Under the pieces are notes generated by a model that was given only the letters and a program-made list of their open reading frames with translations, ran no database searches and had not been told where the DNA came from. A stretch of DNA of 11,625 nt, taken from positions 20,898 through 32,522 of the forward strand of contig DBVN01000021.1 in the NCBI GenBank assembly GCA_002308515.1, given 5' to 3'. Of the stretch, positions 1-8,700 are shown piece after piece; the stretch's first letter is position 1, and each line of letters starts with the position of its first letter. A program made the position numbers and the translations under genes. Origin of the DNA: Verrucomicrobia bacterium UBA1263 (GTDB lineage Bacteria; Verrucomicrobiota; Verrucomicrobiia; Limisphaerales; UBA1412).

Positions 1-132
1 AAGAGAAGAAAGAAACGCCGCCATAAGAAGAAAACGAATGGTTACTATTATGGGTACCACTCTCACTCTTCTGACGAGGACGATGCCGAGAACAAAGAAG
101 GCACCGAAACCGCGAATGAGAAAAAAGAATAA
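1..132 (+). CDS. C-terminal end of an unidentified protein (partial)
   Basis: Frame 1 is open from the window edge to TAA at 130-132, giving 43 C-terminal residues. The tail has three parts: a strongly basic stretch (Lys/Arg/His-rich, residues 1-12), a short Tyr/Ser/His-rich stretch containing YYYGYHSHSS (about 16-25), and an acidic, Glu/Asp/Lys-rich end. An intrinsic terminator follows 15 bases after the stop, which supports this being a real gene end. No domain is visible. A basic stretch followed by clustered tyrosines resembles the tail of polysaccharide-biosynthesis tyrosine autokinases (Wzc/CpsD type), but this is only a guess from composition. It could be any protein with a disordered charged tail. 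Confidence 0.6.
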   Translation, partial: KRRKKRRHKKKTNGYYYGYHSHSSDEDDAENKEGTETANEKKE

Positions 133-147
133 GACCTTCTGAAAACG

Positions 148-182
148 AAAAAGAGATGCTGTAAACGGCATCTCTTTTTTTT
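148..182 (+). terminator. Intrinsic terminator after the left-edge gene, probably bidirectional
   Basis: The arms AAAAGAGATGC and GCATCTCTTTT pair around an 8-base loop (160-167) and run directly into eight or more T residues (175-182). On the opposite strand the same stem is followed by TTTTTCGTTTTC, so it can also stop the minus-strand ROK kinase gene that ends at 207. It therefore separates two convergent genes. Confidence 0.85.
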
Positions 183-195
183 ATAAAAATGTCCC

Positions 196-213
196 GCTTA
201 GACAGCTTAGACA
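196..213. repeat. 9-bp tandem duplication at the ROK stop codon
   Basis: GCTTAGACA occurs twice in tandem (196-204 and 205-213). On the minus strand the duplication reproduces the final Val-stop codons, so the gene ends in two in-frame TAA codons nine bases apart. This is probably a replication-slippage event with no effect on the protein. Confidence 0.7.
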
Positions 214-1136
214 GCTGTGTGTTTGACCAGCTCCAGCGCCCCAACGGGAACAACATTCTCACCCAGTTGAGCGATAAGCACTTTGGGCCCCGGCTGAAAA
301 GCATCCATGAGATATTGAGGCAGAGCCTGTTGGACAGCTTCTCTCAATGGTTCCCCTATCAGGGAAAGGCCGCCGCCCAGCACGATCGCCTGGGGATGGA
401 TCAGATGGGTCGCGTGCGACAAGGCAAAAGCCAGGTCATCCGCGACTTCCTTTAAAATTTTCTGCGCGACAGAGTCTTTCTCCTGTAAGGCCGGCAATAG
501 TTTTGCCGCCTGCTTTGTTTCCATCCCAGCGCAGAGTTCGGCCAGTTTACAATCGGGATTAGCATGGATAGCCGCCTGGATGCGTTTATCCACAGCCCAG
601 CCGGAACAGCAGGATTCCACCGTGCGCCCGGTCTTATCCAGACGGATGTGACCGATCTCGATCTCGCCGGGGATCGCTCCGTGATAGATTTTTCCATCCA
701 CTACGGCTCCGCCGCCGACTCCGCTGCCCATATTCATATAAAGGACAGGACTGTAACCGACACCAGCGCCACAGAGAGCTTCGCCTAAAGCCGCTGTATT
801 GGAATCATTTTCAACACAAACATAAGTCTTCCCATAAACCTCCTGGATCCATCCGTTCAGGTCAAAATGATCCCAGCCCTGGATCTGATGGGAACAAATC
901 GTGTGCCCTGTCTCGCGATCCACAGGACCTCCGAAACCGACCCCGATGCCGGTAATCAACAGATGATGGCGTTTCCATTCTGTGAGAAAACGCGCGATCC
1001 GTTCACGGATCCCCTCCGCGCCGCGTTCTTTGCGCACCTCAAACCGGAAACAATTTAAAACGCGGGCATCGCGGTCCGCGATCACCATTTGGATCTTTGT
1101 CCCGCCGATCTCGATCCCAACCAAATGTTTGTGCAT
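207..1136 (-). CDS. ROK-family sugar kinase (glucokinase/N-acetylhexosamine kinase-like)
   Basis: A 309-aa cytoplasmic protein with the usual length of a ROK kinase and no N-terminal helix-turn-helix, so it is a kinase and not a NagC/XylR-type repressor. The N-terminal phosphate-binding loop is GIEIGGTKI (residues 7-15). The active site contains ENDSN (109-113), with Asp111 as the expected catalytic base. Further family motifs are GSGVGGG (137-143), GEIEIGH (157-163; Glu158 and His163 in sugar/zinc-site positions) and the C-terminal ATP-site segment IVLGGG (251-256). The canonical zinc-binding C-G-C-G-x-x-G-C-x-E segment is replaced by ESCCSGWAVD (174-183), keeping only two adjacent cysteines. 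Family knowledge says ROK kinases phosphorylate glucose, N-acetylglucosamine, N-acetylmannosamine, allose or fructose with ATP; the substrate here cannot be assigned. The start is fixed by the phosphate loop lying seven residues in. No Shine-Dalgarno is seen, and a terminator-like hairpin ends 17 bases upstream. Downstream of a periplasmic oxidoreductase, a sugar-catabolism role fits. Confidence 0.9.
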   Translation of the reverse strand: MHKHLVGIEIGGTKIQMVIADRDARVLNCFRFEVRKERGAEGIRERIARFLTEWKRHHLLITGIGVGFGGPVDRETGHTICSHQIQGWDHFDLNGWIQEVYGKTYVCVENDSNTAALGEALCGAGVGYSPVLYMNMGSGVGGGAVVDGKIYHGAIPGEIEIGHIRLDKTGRTVESCCSGWAVDKRIQAAIHANPDCKLAELCAGMETKQAAKLLPALQEKDSVAQKILKEVADDLAFALSHATHLIHPQAIVLGGGLSLIGEPLREAVQQALPQYLMDAFQPGPKVLIAQLGENVVPVGALELVKHTAV

Positions 1137-1148
1137 AAATTTGATATG

Positions 1149-1186
1149 AAAAAATGGGAAATGAAGACCGCATCTTCATTTCCCAT
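1149..1186 (-). terminator. Intrinsic terminator after the oxidoreductase gene, inside the ROK leader
   Basis: A 14-bp perfect stem (1154-1167 paired with 1173-1186, core TGGGAAATGAAGA) closes a 5-base loop (1168-1172). On the minus strand it is followed by six T residues (1154-1149). It lies 18 bases past the oxidoreductase stop, as expected for its terminator. It also ends only about 13-17 bases before the ROK start codon at 1136, so it could act as an attenuator in the ROK leader. Confidence 0.8.
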
Positions 1187-1203
1187 CTTTGTTTTAAGAG
1201 GCT

Positions 1204-2583
1204 TTAGAGACCCTTCACCTTCCAGCCGGAGCGGTATTCACGCTTCACCAACTCGTTGGCGGGTTTGAACTTCTTATTGGCTTCGGCCAGGCTGAACTTC
1301 AAGCTCTTGGAATTCCACTTCAGGGTGGTCTTCGGGAACTTGCAGGCGATGCTGCCCAGCAGGACGGACTCGGTCAGAGGACCGGAGTAGTCAAAGCCGG
1401 CGGTCGTCTTGCCTTTGCCCTGGACGGCGTCCACAAACTGATGCCAGTGATTCAGCGAAGGCAGAGCCAGCTTCTGGAGAACGTCATCATCTTCAAATTC
1501 TTCGTACTTGTCGCCGTTCTTCATGTAAACAACGGGAGCGCCGATGTGCGGGATCACGAGGACACCCTTCTCACCAATGAAGATGGAGCCGAGGGTCGGC
1601 ATATTGGGAACCAATTCCATGATGTGTTTCGGCGGACGTTCGCCCGGACCATCGTACCAGTACACCGGGATAGTCTTTTCAGCGGTGTATTTCGTGCCGG
1701 GGAAGATATAGTGCATCTCAGTCTTCAGACCCCAGAAATAGTCGTTCGGGCGAGGACCTTCGGAGCGCACCTGGATCGGAGCGGTCAGTTCCAGAGCCTT
1801 GAACACCGGGTCAAAGATATGGCAGCCCATATCACCAAAGATGCCTGTGCCAAAGTCCTGCACTTTGCGCCAGTTGCCCGGATGATAGATATCCTTGACG
1901 AACGGACGATAGGAGGCGGTGTTCAGCCACAGATCCCAATTCAATGTGCTGGGAACCGGGTCGCTGGCGGTCGGTTTCGGATCGGTGGAACCCCAGTGGC
2001 GGTTGCCGCACCAGGAGTGCGTTTCCTTGATCTTGCCGATGATGCCGCTCTGGATCATGTTCACCGTGGTGCGGTAAACGTCATTGGAATGGATCTGGAT
2101 ACCCATCTGGGTCACCAGTTTCTTCTTCTTGGCATAGTTGGTCAGAGCGCGGACTTCATAGATATCGTGGGCCAGAGGTTTCTGGCAATAGACGTTGAGT
2201 CCCAGCTGCATCGCGCTCATGGCCATCACCGCGTGGCAATGGTCGGGCGTGGTCACGGAGACACAGTCCAGGTCTTTCTCCTTGTCCAGGAGCTCGCGAT
2301 AATCCGCGTAAGTTCTTAATTTCGGGAATTTACCCTCTAAATCCTTCTTGATCCCAGCCAGATAACCGGAATCCACATCCGCTACGGCCACAAAATCCAC
2401 ATTCGGATGGCTGATGATGCTGTTGATATCAGCGCGGGCCATATTGGCAGAACCAAAAGCGGCGTAACGAACTCTGCCGCTCGGCGGCGCAGAGATCAGA
2501 TTGCGTGTAATAAACGGCGCGGTCAACGCGGCGGCGCCTAATGTTTTCAAAAACGATCTGCGTGAAAACTTCAAACCACTCAT
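1204..2583 (-). CDS. Tat-exported Gfo/Idh/MocA-family oxidoreductase
   Basis: A 459-aa protein with a textbook twin-arginine signal: SRRSFLK at residues 7-13, then a hydrophobic stretch (about 14-25) and a likely cleavage near residue 31-35. It should be exported folded, with its nicotinamide cofactor bound. The N-terminal Rossmann domain spans about 37-155, with ADVD at 68-71 ending the second strand and TTPDHCHA at 111-118. The usual E-K-P motif reads CQKPLAHD (133-140), keeping Lys135. The C-terminal domain contains LNWDLWL (214-220), YHPGNWR (233-239) and GDMGCHIFD (250-258), typical of the large planctomycete/verrucomicrobial/lentisphaeral group. The dinucleotide loop is AAFGSANMARAD (41-52), so the G-x-G-x-x-G pattern is degenerate. 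Members oxidise or reduce sugars, or hydrolyse glycosides by a redox route (GH109); the substrate is unknown. The start codon follows a weak AGGG, and the Tat motif lies at the expected distance. It sits between a secreted LamG protein and a sugar kinase, which suggests carbohydrate processing. Confidence 0.9.
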   Translation of the reverse strand: MSGLKFSRRSFLKTLGAAALTAPFITRNLISAPPSGRVRYAAFGSANMARADINSIISHPNVDFVAVADVDSGYLAGIKKDLEGKFPKLRTYADYRELLDKEKDLDCVSVTTPDHCHAVMAMSAMQLGLNVYCQKPLAHDIYEVRALTNYAKKKKLVTQMGIQIHSNDVYRTTVNMIQSGIIGKIKETHSWCGNRHWGSTDPKPTASDPVPSTLNWDLWLNTASYRPFVKDIYHPGNWRKVQDFGTGIFGDMGCHIFDPVFKALELTAPIQVRSEGPRPNDYFWGLKTEMHYIFPGTKYTAEKTIPVYWYDGPGERPPKHIMELVPNMPTLGSIFIGEKGVLVIPHIGAPVVYMKNGDKYEEFEDDDVLQKLALPSLNHWHQFVDAVQGKGKTTAGFDYSGPLTESVLLGSIACKFPKTTLKWNSKSLKFSLAEANKKFKPANELVKREYRSGWKVKGL

Positions 2584-2622
2584 ACAGCCCTAATAATGCT
2601 TAAAAAAAGATAAACCTGCAAG

Positions 2623-2660
2623 AAAAAACTGCCGTTCATCCTCAGACAAACGGCAGTTTT
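2623..2660 (-). terminator. Intrinsic terminator after the giant LamG gene
   Basis: A 12-bp stem (2625-2636 with 2649-2660, core ACTGCCGTT/AACGGCAGT) closes a 12-base loop. Read on the minus strand it runs into six T residues (2628-2623). It lies about 45 bases past the giant gene's stop and 40 bases before the oxidoreductase start, so it separates the two transcription units. A second hairpin precedes it. Confidence 0.85.
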
Positions 2661-2661
2661 G

Positions 2662-2670
2662 ATTATATCA
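2662..2670 (-). promoter_or_regulatory. Perfect extended -10 element, candidate promoter for the oxidoreductase
   Basis: The minus strand reads TGATATAAT, which matches the sigma-70 extended -10 consensus TGnTATAAT exactly. No good -35 is found 16-18 bases upstream (CAGAGC region), which is tolerated by extended -10 promoters. The predicted transcription start is near 2655. That lies within the first arm of the terminator stem at 2649-2660, so a transcript starting here would lose the outer five base pairs of the stem. The leader to the ATG at 2583 would be about 72 bases. The assignment is inferred from sequence alone. Confidence 0.4.
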
Positions 2671-2690
2671 GAGCCATTTTTCAGGCTCTG
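2669..2690 (-). other. Second small hairpin after the giant LamG gene
   Basis: CAGAGCC (2669-2675) pairs perfectly with GGCTCTG (2684-2690) around an 8-base loop, starting 15 bases past the giant gene's stop. It has no T-run and so is not a classic terminator by itself. It may stabilise the 3' end of the message or aid the terminator just downstream. Its arm overlaps the first two bases of the candidate extended -10. Confidence 0.5.
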
Positions 2691-2704
2691 TGTGTATTTT
2701 TCGC

Positions 2705-5700
2705 CTATTCGGCCAGACGGTAGAACGCGCCTTCGCCGCTCAGATCAACTTCGTAAGGTGAAGCCGCGTTGATCGCGGTCCACGGACCTTCCGCTGTCGG
2801 AGCCACTTCCAGTGAGCCTTTCTCCCAGCTGAGGATCAGTGTGTTATCCACAATATCCCAAACCAGTTCGTCACCGATCACCGGTCCAGGAATCACATCA
2901 GGACCCGCCTCAAAGTTCTCGGCCACCTGGTCAGCGGTCAAGAAGCCATTGTAGATACGGAATTCCTCATAATCACCCGTGAAGTACGGATCGCGGAAGT
3001 TGGATTTACCCAGCCACATATCCGGCATACCATATTTGAATGTCGTCGGATCCGCCAGCTGTCTGGCTTTGCCGGCCAGTTCACCGTTCACATAGACATA
3101 ACCCATCAGGGACGCTTTGTCGTAGGTGTAAACAATGTGAGTGAAGGTCTCAGTTCCCGCGGCCGGAAGTCCCAGACCGGTGATCTGATATTCAACACCT
3201 TCATACTTCACAGAGTAAATACCGCTGCCCCAGGCAAGCATCGTGTATTCACGACCATCACCCACGGCACCTTCAGCCGTTGTATTGCCGAAGTCCCAAA
3301 CACGGCCCCAGCCCTTGTTGCCTTCATTGGCGCGAGCCCAGGTCTCGATCGTATAGGAACCGAAGCTGCTCATGATGTCAGCCGGCAGTGCCGCGAAGGA
3401 ACCGTCGGTCAGAGAATCAGGAGTACCCTGGCCGGTCAGATGGAGGATACCATCAGCCACCTTGGTGCCGTATTTCTCTTCACCATAGAGTGTACCGTCA
3501 GCGCCGCCGATGGAATCAGTCATTCCATCATCGAAGCTGTAGCGGTGAGCCAGTGTGAACACGTTCGGGATGACCGTGAACGTCACCGGGGCTGAAGTCA
3601 GACCTTCGTAGGAGGCTGTCACAGTGGCAGTACCTTCGGCAACCGCCATCAGGGCTCCATTGTCAACTACCAGCACGCCTTCCGGATCAACAGCAATCTC
3701 AGCGTCATTGGTCAGATCAATATCACCAGCCGTGGCAGAACGTCCCCAGACATTGTAGATGACTCCGCCGCCGAGCATGATTTCCGTGCTTTCCACTTCC
3801 AGATCGAGACTATCCAGCACGCTCGGTGTACCGACTTCATTCGGACCCGCTTTCTGGTCAGCCGCCATCTGAGGTGTGCTGATCACACCGTGCCAGATAC
3901 GGAATTCCTGGATGTCACCCGTGAAGTACGGATCCTTCCAGTTGGATTTACCGATCCACATATTCGGCATACCATATTGGAATGTCGTCGGATCGCCGAA
4001 TTGTTCGCCGCTGGCGCGCAGTTCACCGTTCACATAGAGGTAACCGGTTTGGGTTGCGCTGTCATAGCTGTAAACAATGTAAGTGAAGTCTTCCGTACCC
4101 GCGGCAGGAAGTCCGAGATTGGTGAGCTGTTTCTCAGTGTTCTGATATTTCACAGAGTAAATACCAGCAGCCCAGGCCAGCATCGTGTATTCACGACCAT
4201 CACCAACCGATGTCGTACTGGTACCGTTACCGAAGTCCCAAACACGGCCCCAGTGCTGGTTGCCGCTGTTGGCGCGAGCCCAGGTTTCGATCGTGTAGGA
4301 AGCGAAGCCGCTCATGATGTCAGCCGGCAGTGCCGCGAAGGAACCGTCGGTCAGAGAATCAGGAGTACCCTGGCCGGTCAGATGGAGGATACCATCAGCC
4401 ACCTTGGTGCCGTATTTCTCTTCACCATAGAGTGTACCGTCAGCGCCGCCCACGGAATCTTTCACTCCGTCGTCGAAGCTGTAGCGGTTGGCCAGTATGT
4501 AAGTTTCAGGCAGAACGGTCACGTCCAGTGTACCGGTCACACCTTCGTAAGTAGCAGAGATCGTCGCTGTACCAGCGGCAATACCACCGAAGCGTCTCTC
4601 ACCGTATCCGCCCACGTAGGTCGTGGCTATACTTTCGTCAGAGCTGGTCAGCTCAACGTCAGAGGTCACGTCCACGTCACCAGCCTGGCTGTAGTGGGCA
4701 ACCACCTTCACGGAGCTGCCTTCCTTGGTCAGGACAGTGGTCAGCGGAGCGCTCAGAGTCACACTCTGGAGCACGTCTTCACCTTCAGGAAGAGCATCCG
4801 GACCCGCGGCGTAGTTGGCGGCCACGGCTTTAGCGTCCAGGAGACCGTTCCAGATACGGAACTCATCCACATTGACACTGATCGGATTATCCACCAGGAA
4901 CATAGAACGTCCGATGTAGTTGAAGTCGTCAACGATATCGGAGAGCTTGCGGTTGTTGCTGCCTGTGGTGGCTACAGCCTGGCCGTTCAGATAACCGGTC
5001 ACAGTGCCGTTTTCATCATAGGCAAAGACCATGTGCAGGGTCTGACCTGTCATGTCGCTCATAGCGCGAGGAGTGGCAACACTGTAGTATTGCTCACCGC
5101 CGCCCACTGTGCGTGTCGCGATACGGACATTGGCAGCACCCGTGTAGATACTGGCAAAGAGATAGCCAACGGGAGCATTAGGTCTGCCAGCCTCCCAATC
5201 AACTGTACCAAAATCGAGCAGACGATTCCAGTTACCAATATACTCACCTGGTGTGAACCAGGCTTCCCATGTCATACTCTTGAGACCACTGATGATGCCT
5301 TTAGGCAACTGTGCAAACGAATGATTTTTTTCACCATTCAAACGACCGTTCAGAATCAGTTGTCCATCAGCCACGGAAGCACCGGAACCATAAGTGAAAC
5401 CATCAGCATAGCCAACGGAATCGGTGACACCGTTGTCGAAGCTGTAGCGGTGGAGCAGAGCCACCTGATCCGGCAGAACGGTCACAGCCTTGGTCGCGGT
5501 CGCGCCGCGATAGCTGGCGGTGACATTGGCCGTACCGGCGGCAACACCCACCAGACGTTTCTTGCTGTCAATAGCCAGAACGTCCGTGTTGTCAGACTTC
5601 AGATTCAGAGAAGCGGCTTCCGTCACTTCAAAGGTCGTACTCCACACATTGACCGGTGCCACCTCCCAGCTGACAATAGCTTTTGCCGGGGTCGCGGCAT

Positions 5701-8700
5701 CCACATAAACGACTTCAGGGATATTCAGAACCAGAGTCGGATCCACGGTGACATCAGGAACGTAATCCGGACCGGCGGCATAGTTGGCGGATGCCTGATC
5801 AATGGTCAAAGCACCCTTCCAAATACGGAATTCATCCATCTTGCCGGGCAGACCAACATTGCCGCGGGATGTTCCCAGATAACCGACATACTTCGGCATC
5901 CAGGCTTTCAGTCTCGCCGCGCTGACTGTCATGGTATTCTGGGTTTCTAAACGACCATTCATGAACAGCTTCAAGACCTGAGATTCAGGATCCACAGAGA
6001 TCGCCACGTGGGTCATGCCCGCGCCGGCCAGTCCCTTCGGAGCGAAGGTCTCGGTCTTGTAGTAGGAACCGTCATTCAGTTCGACCAGTGCCCAGGTGGA
6101 GTTAATATTCTGTCCCTGGTCCGGTTGAGCGCCCAGAGCGAACTCATTGTAGGTATGCTCATAATCTTCCTCATTGAAGAAGCTGAAGTTGAAGCTGCCC
6201 CAGTTACCGGCAGTTGCCTGATTGATCTCGATCCAGGTTTCCAGAGTGAACGCCTCACCAGCGACGATTTCCATCACGCCCTGAGGCAGAACGACTGGTG
6301 TGACACCGTCCATGGTCAGCTGACCATTGGCGATCTCCAGACCCCAGTTTTCACCATCCGCGTTGCCGACAGAGTCTTTGGTGTCACCGGTGAAGGAATA
6401 ACGGTGGACCAGTGTCGCGGGAGCTTCATAAGTTTCGATAGCGGCAGTGGCTTCAAAGCCGCTGTAGCTGACGATCAGATTGCCGCTGGCAATAGTAGAG
6501 CAAGTATATGAATGATCACTCAGCAGGATGAAGTCAGGATTATCAATGGAGATCTTCACGCCATCCACACTGTTGATAGGAACGTCCTTCATATTGGCAT
6601 AATCACCGTAAACAGAGAAGTTCACAGTCAAACCAGGAGCAACAGACGGAGCGTCGGACACCACACGGATGCCCTGGAGTTCACCCAGGTCACCGGCGAT
6701 CTGATCCGGACCGGCCACATAGTTGGCCGCGACCTGTTTGGTGGTCAGCACACCCTTCCAGGTACGGAACTCATCGATCGCGCCGGTAAAGGTATAGTCA
6801 CTGGCATACAGGGAACGACCCAGATAGCAGTAGGGCATCGGGCCGATCTTGGCCGGATTATTGCTGATGTCGTCGGCTTCCGCGATCAGAATACCGTTCA
6901 CATACATGCGGGCCAGATTGGCATCACCCAGCAGGGTCATTACCACATGGACCATTTCGTCCGTGGGCAGGTAGTAACCACCCTTGGTCAGCTGCTGTTC
7001 AGCGGCACCCTGACCGGCAGTCACAAAGGTGAAGGAGCTGCCGCCAGTGGTTCCATTGTAAGGAGCCATGAACATATACTTGGTGCCGGAATTGCCTTCC
7101 TTGCCGCCGAAGTCGAAGAGACGAGCCCACATCTGGAGCTTGTCAATGCGGATCCAGCTCTCGATGGTGATGGATTCGTGATCGGAGATCAGGTTCGCGG
7201 GCAGCTGGACATAAGAAACAGCGTCATTCGGATCGTCCGCGCCGGACGGAGCCGCCGGATTTTCCTCAGTTGCCAGCAGCAGTGTGCCGTCCACGATCTG
7301 AGCCGCGCCGTAAAGCGTGCCATTGGCACCGGCCACGGAATCGCTCGCGTCGCTGGTAAAGCTGTAGCGGTGTGTCAGAGTGGCCGCGGGCATCGCTGTC
7401 ACCGTAATGGTGCTGGTTCCCGTGAATTCACCGTAAGTGATATCCAGGGTCGCGGTACCGACTTCATTGGCATAGAGCTTGCCATTTTCCACAGAAAGAA
7501 TGTCTTCATTTTGGCTGGAAACTGTTGTCTCGGTCTGATCCAGGATGACACCTTTGACATTCTTATAATCCGCGTACACATTGAACGGAGCGGAGGTGCT
7601 CTCGATCATACTGGTCGTGCCGTTCTGCAGTTTCACATAAACAGACTGGAGTTCACCTGTTTCAGAAGGCAGAGTATCGGGACCGGAAGCATAGCTCAGA
7701 CGAACGTCTTCCACCGTCATCGCGCCATTGTAAATGCGCATTTCATCAATCTTGCCGTAGAAACCCGGATCGGTGCCATTGGCGCCGATAGCGGCAAAAG
7801 TCAGAGCACCCAGATCAGCGGGAACCACTGTCAAATCTCTTTCAACCAGCAGATTGCCGTCACGATAGATGGAATACTTCTTGGTGTAGCCGTCAGCGAC
7901 CACCACCAGGTGAGCCACTACGCTTTCTTCCAAACCGGCCGCGTATCCGGTACCAACGATCTCATTATTTCCATAAGGAGTCTTGATATAAGAATTGATC
8001 ACGGTAGATCCGCGCGGAGTCAGATAGAAGCTGGAGACAGAGCTGGAGAACTGCCAGAGTCTGCACCAGTTATAGGCCTGGTTCACATTGTCTATCTGCG
8101 CCCAGACTTCGATGGTCGCCGCAAGCTGTCCATCGAAGTAATTTTCCAGAGGCAGACTGACATACTGACCGTTGGCAGCGGCACTGTCGGCCGGAGTCAG
8201 CACCAGCTTGCCACCGGAGATGGTAGCTCCGTTTTCCAGTGTACCATTGGCGGTGCCCACGCTGTCATTGGCGTTGCCGTTGAAGGAATAGCGGTGGACC
8301 AGCTCCAGTATCGGGGCTTCATCGACCACGGTCACTTCAAAGGTCGCGCTCTTGTCCAGATAGTCCGCCGTGAATTTGGCGGTACCGGCAGCCAGACCCA
8401 GAATGGCTCCATCGGTGATGCTCGCCACTTCGGGATTGGTATTGGCAAATGTGCAGTCACCGGTCACATCAATGACACCCGCTGTGCTGAAGGTGGCGTT
8501 CACCGTCAGGGTCAGGTGTTCATTCTTATAAATAGTATCCTTGGCGGCGGTGATCTCCAGGCTCTGGAGCGTGCCCAGTTCACCCAGTTGATTCGCGCCC
8601 AGTTTGTAGTTGTTGGAAACTTCGGCCGCGGTCAGCACACCCTGATAGATACGGAATTCATCATAGCAGCCCTGGAAATAGGGATCCTGGAATTCCGCCT

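Noticed and set aside
1441..2319. A 292-codon plus-strand frame across the oxidoreductase
   Set aside because: It is antisense and codon-aligned to a clear Gfo/Idh/MocA gene, with no recognisable features of its own.
3890..5950. A 686-codon plus-strand open frame antisense to the giant gene, with internal repeats
   Set aside because: It has the same codon-register effect and ends at a sense TTA Leu codon (5948-5950). Its internal repeats only mirror the LamG modules on the other strand.
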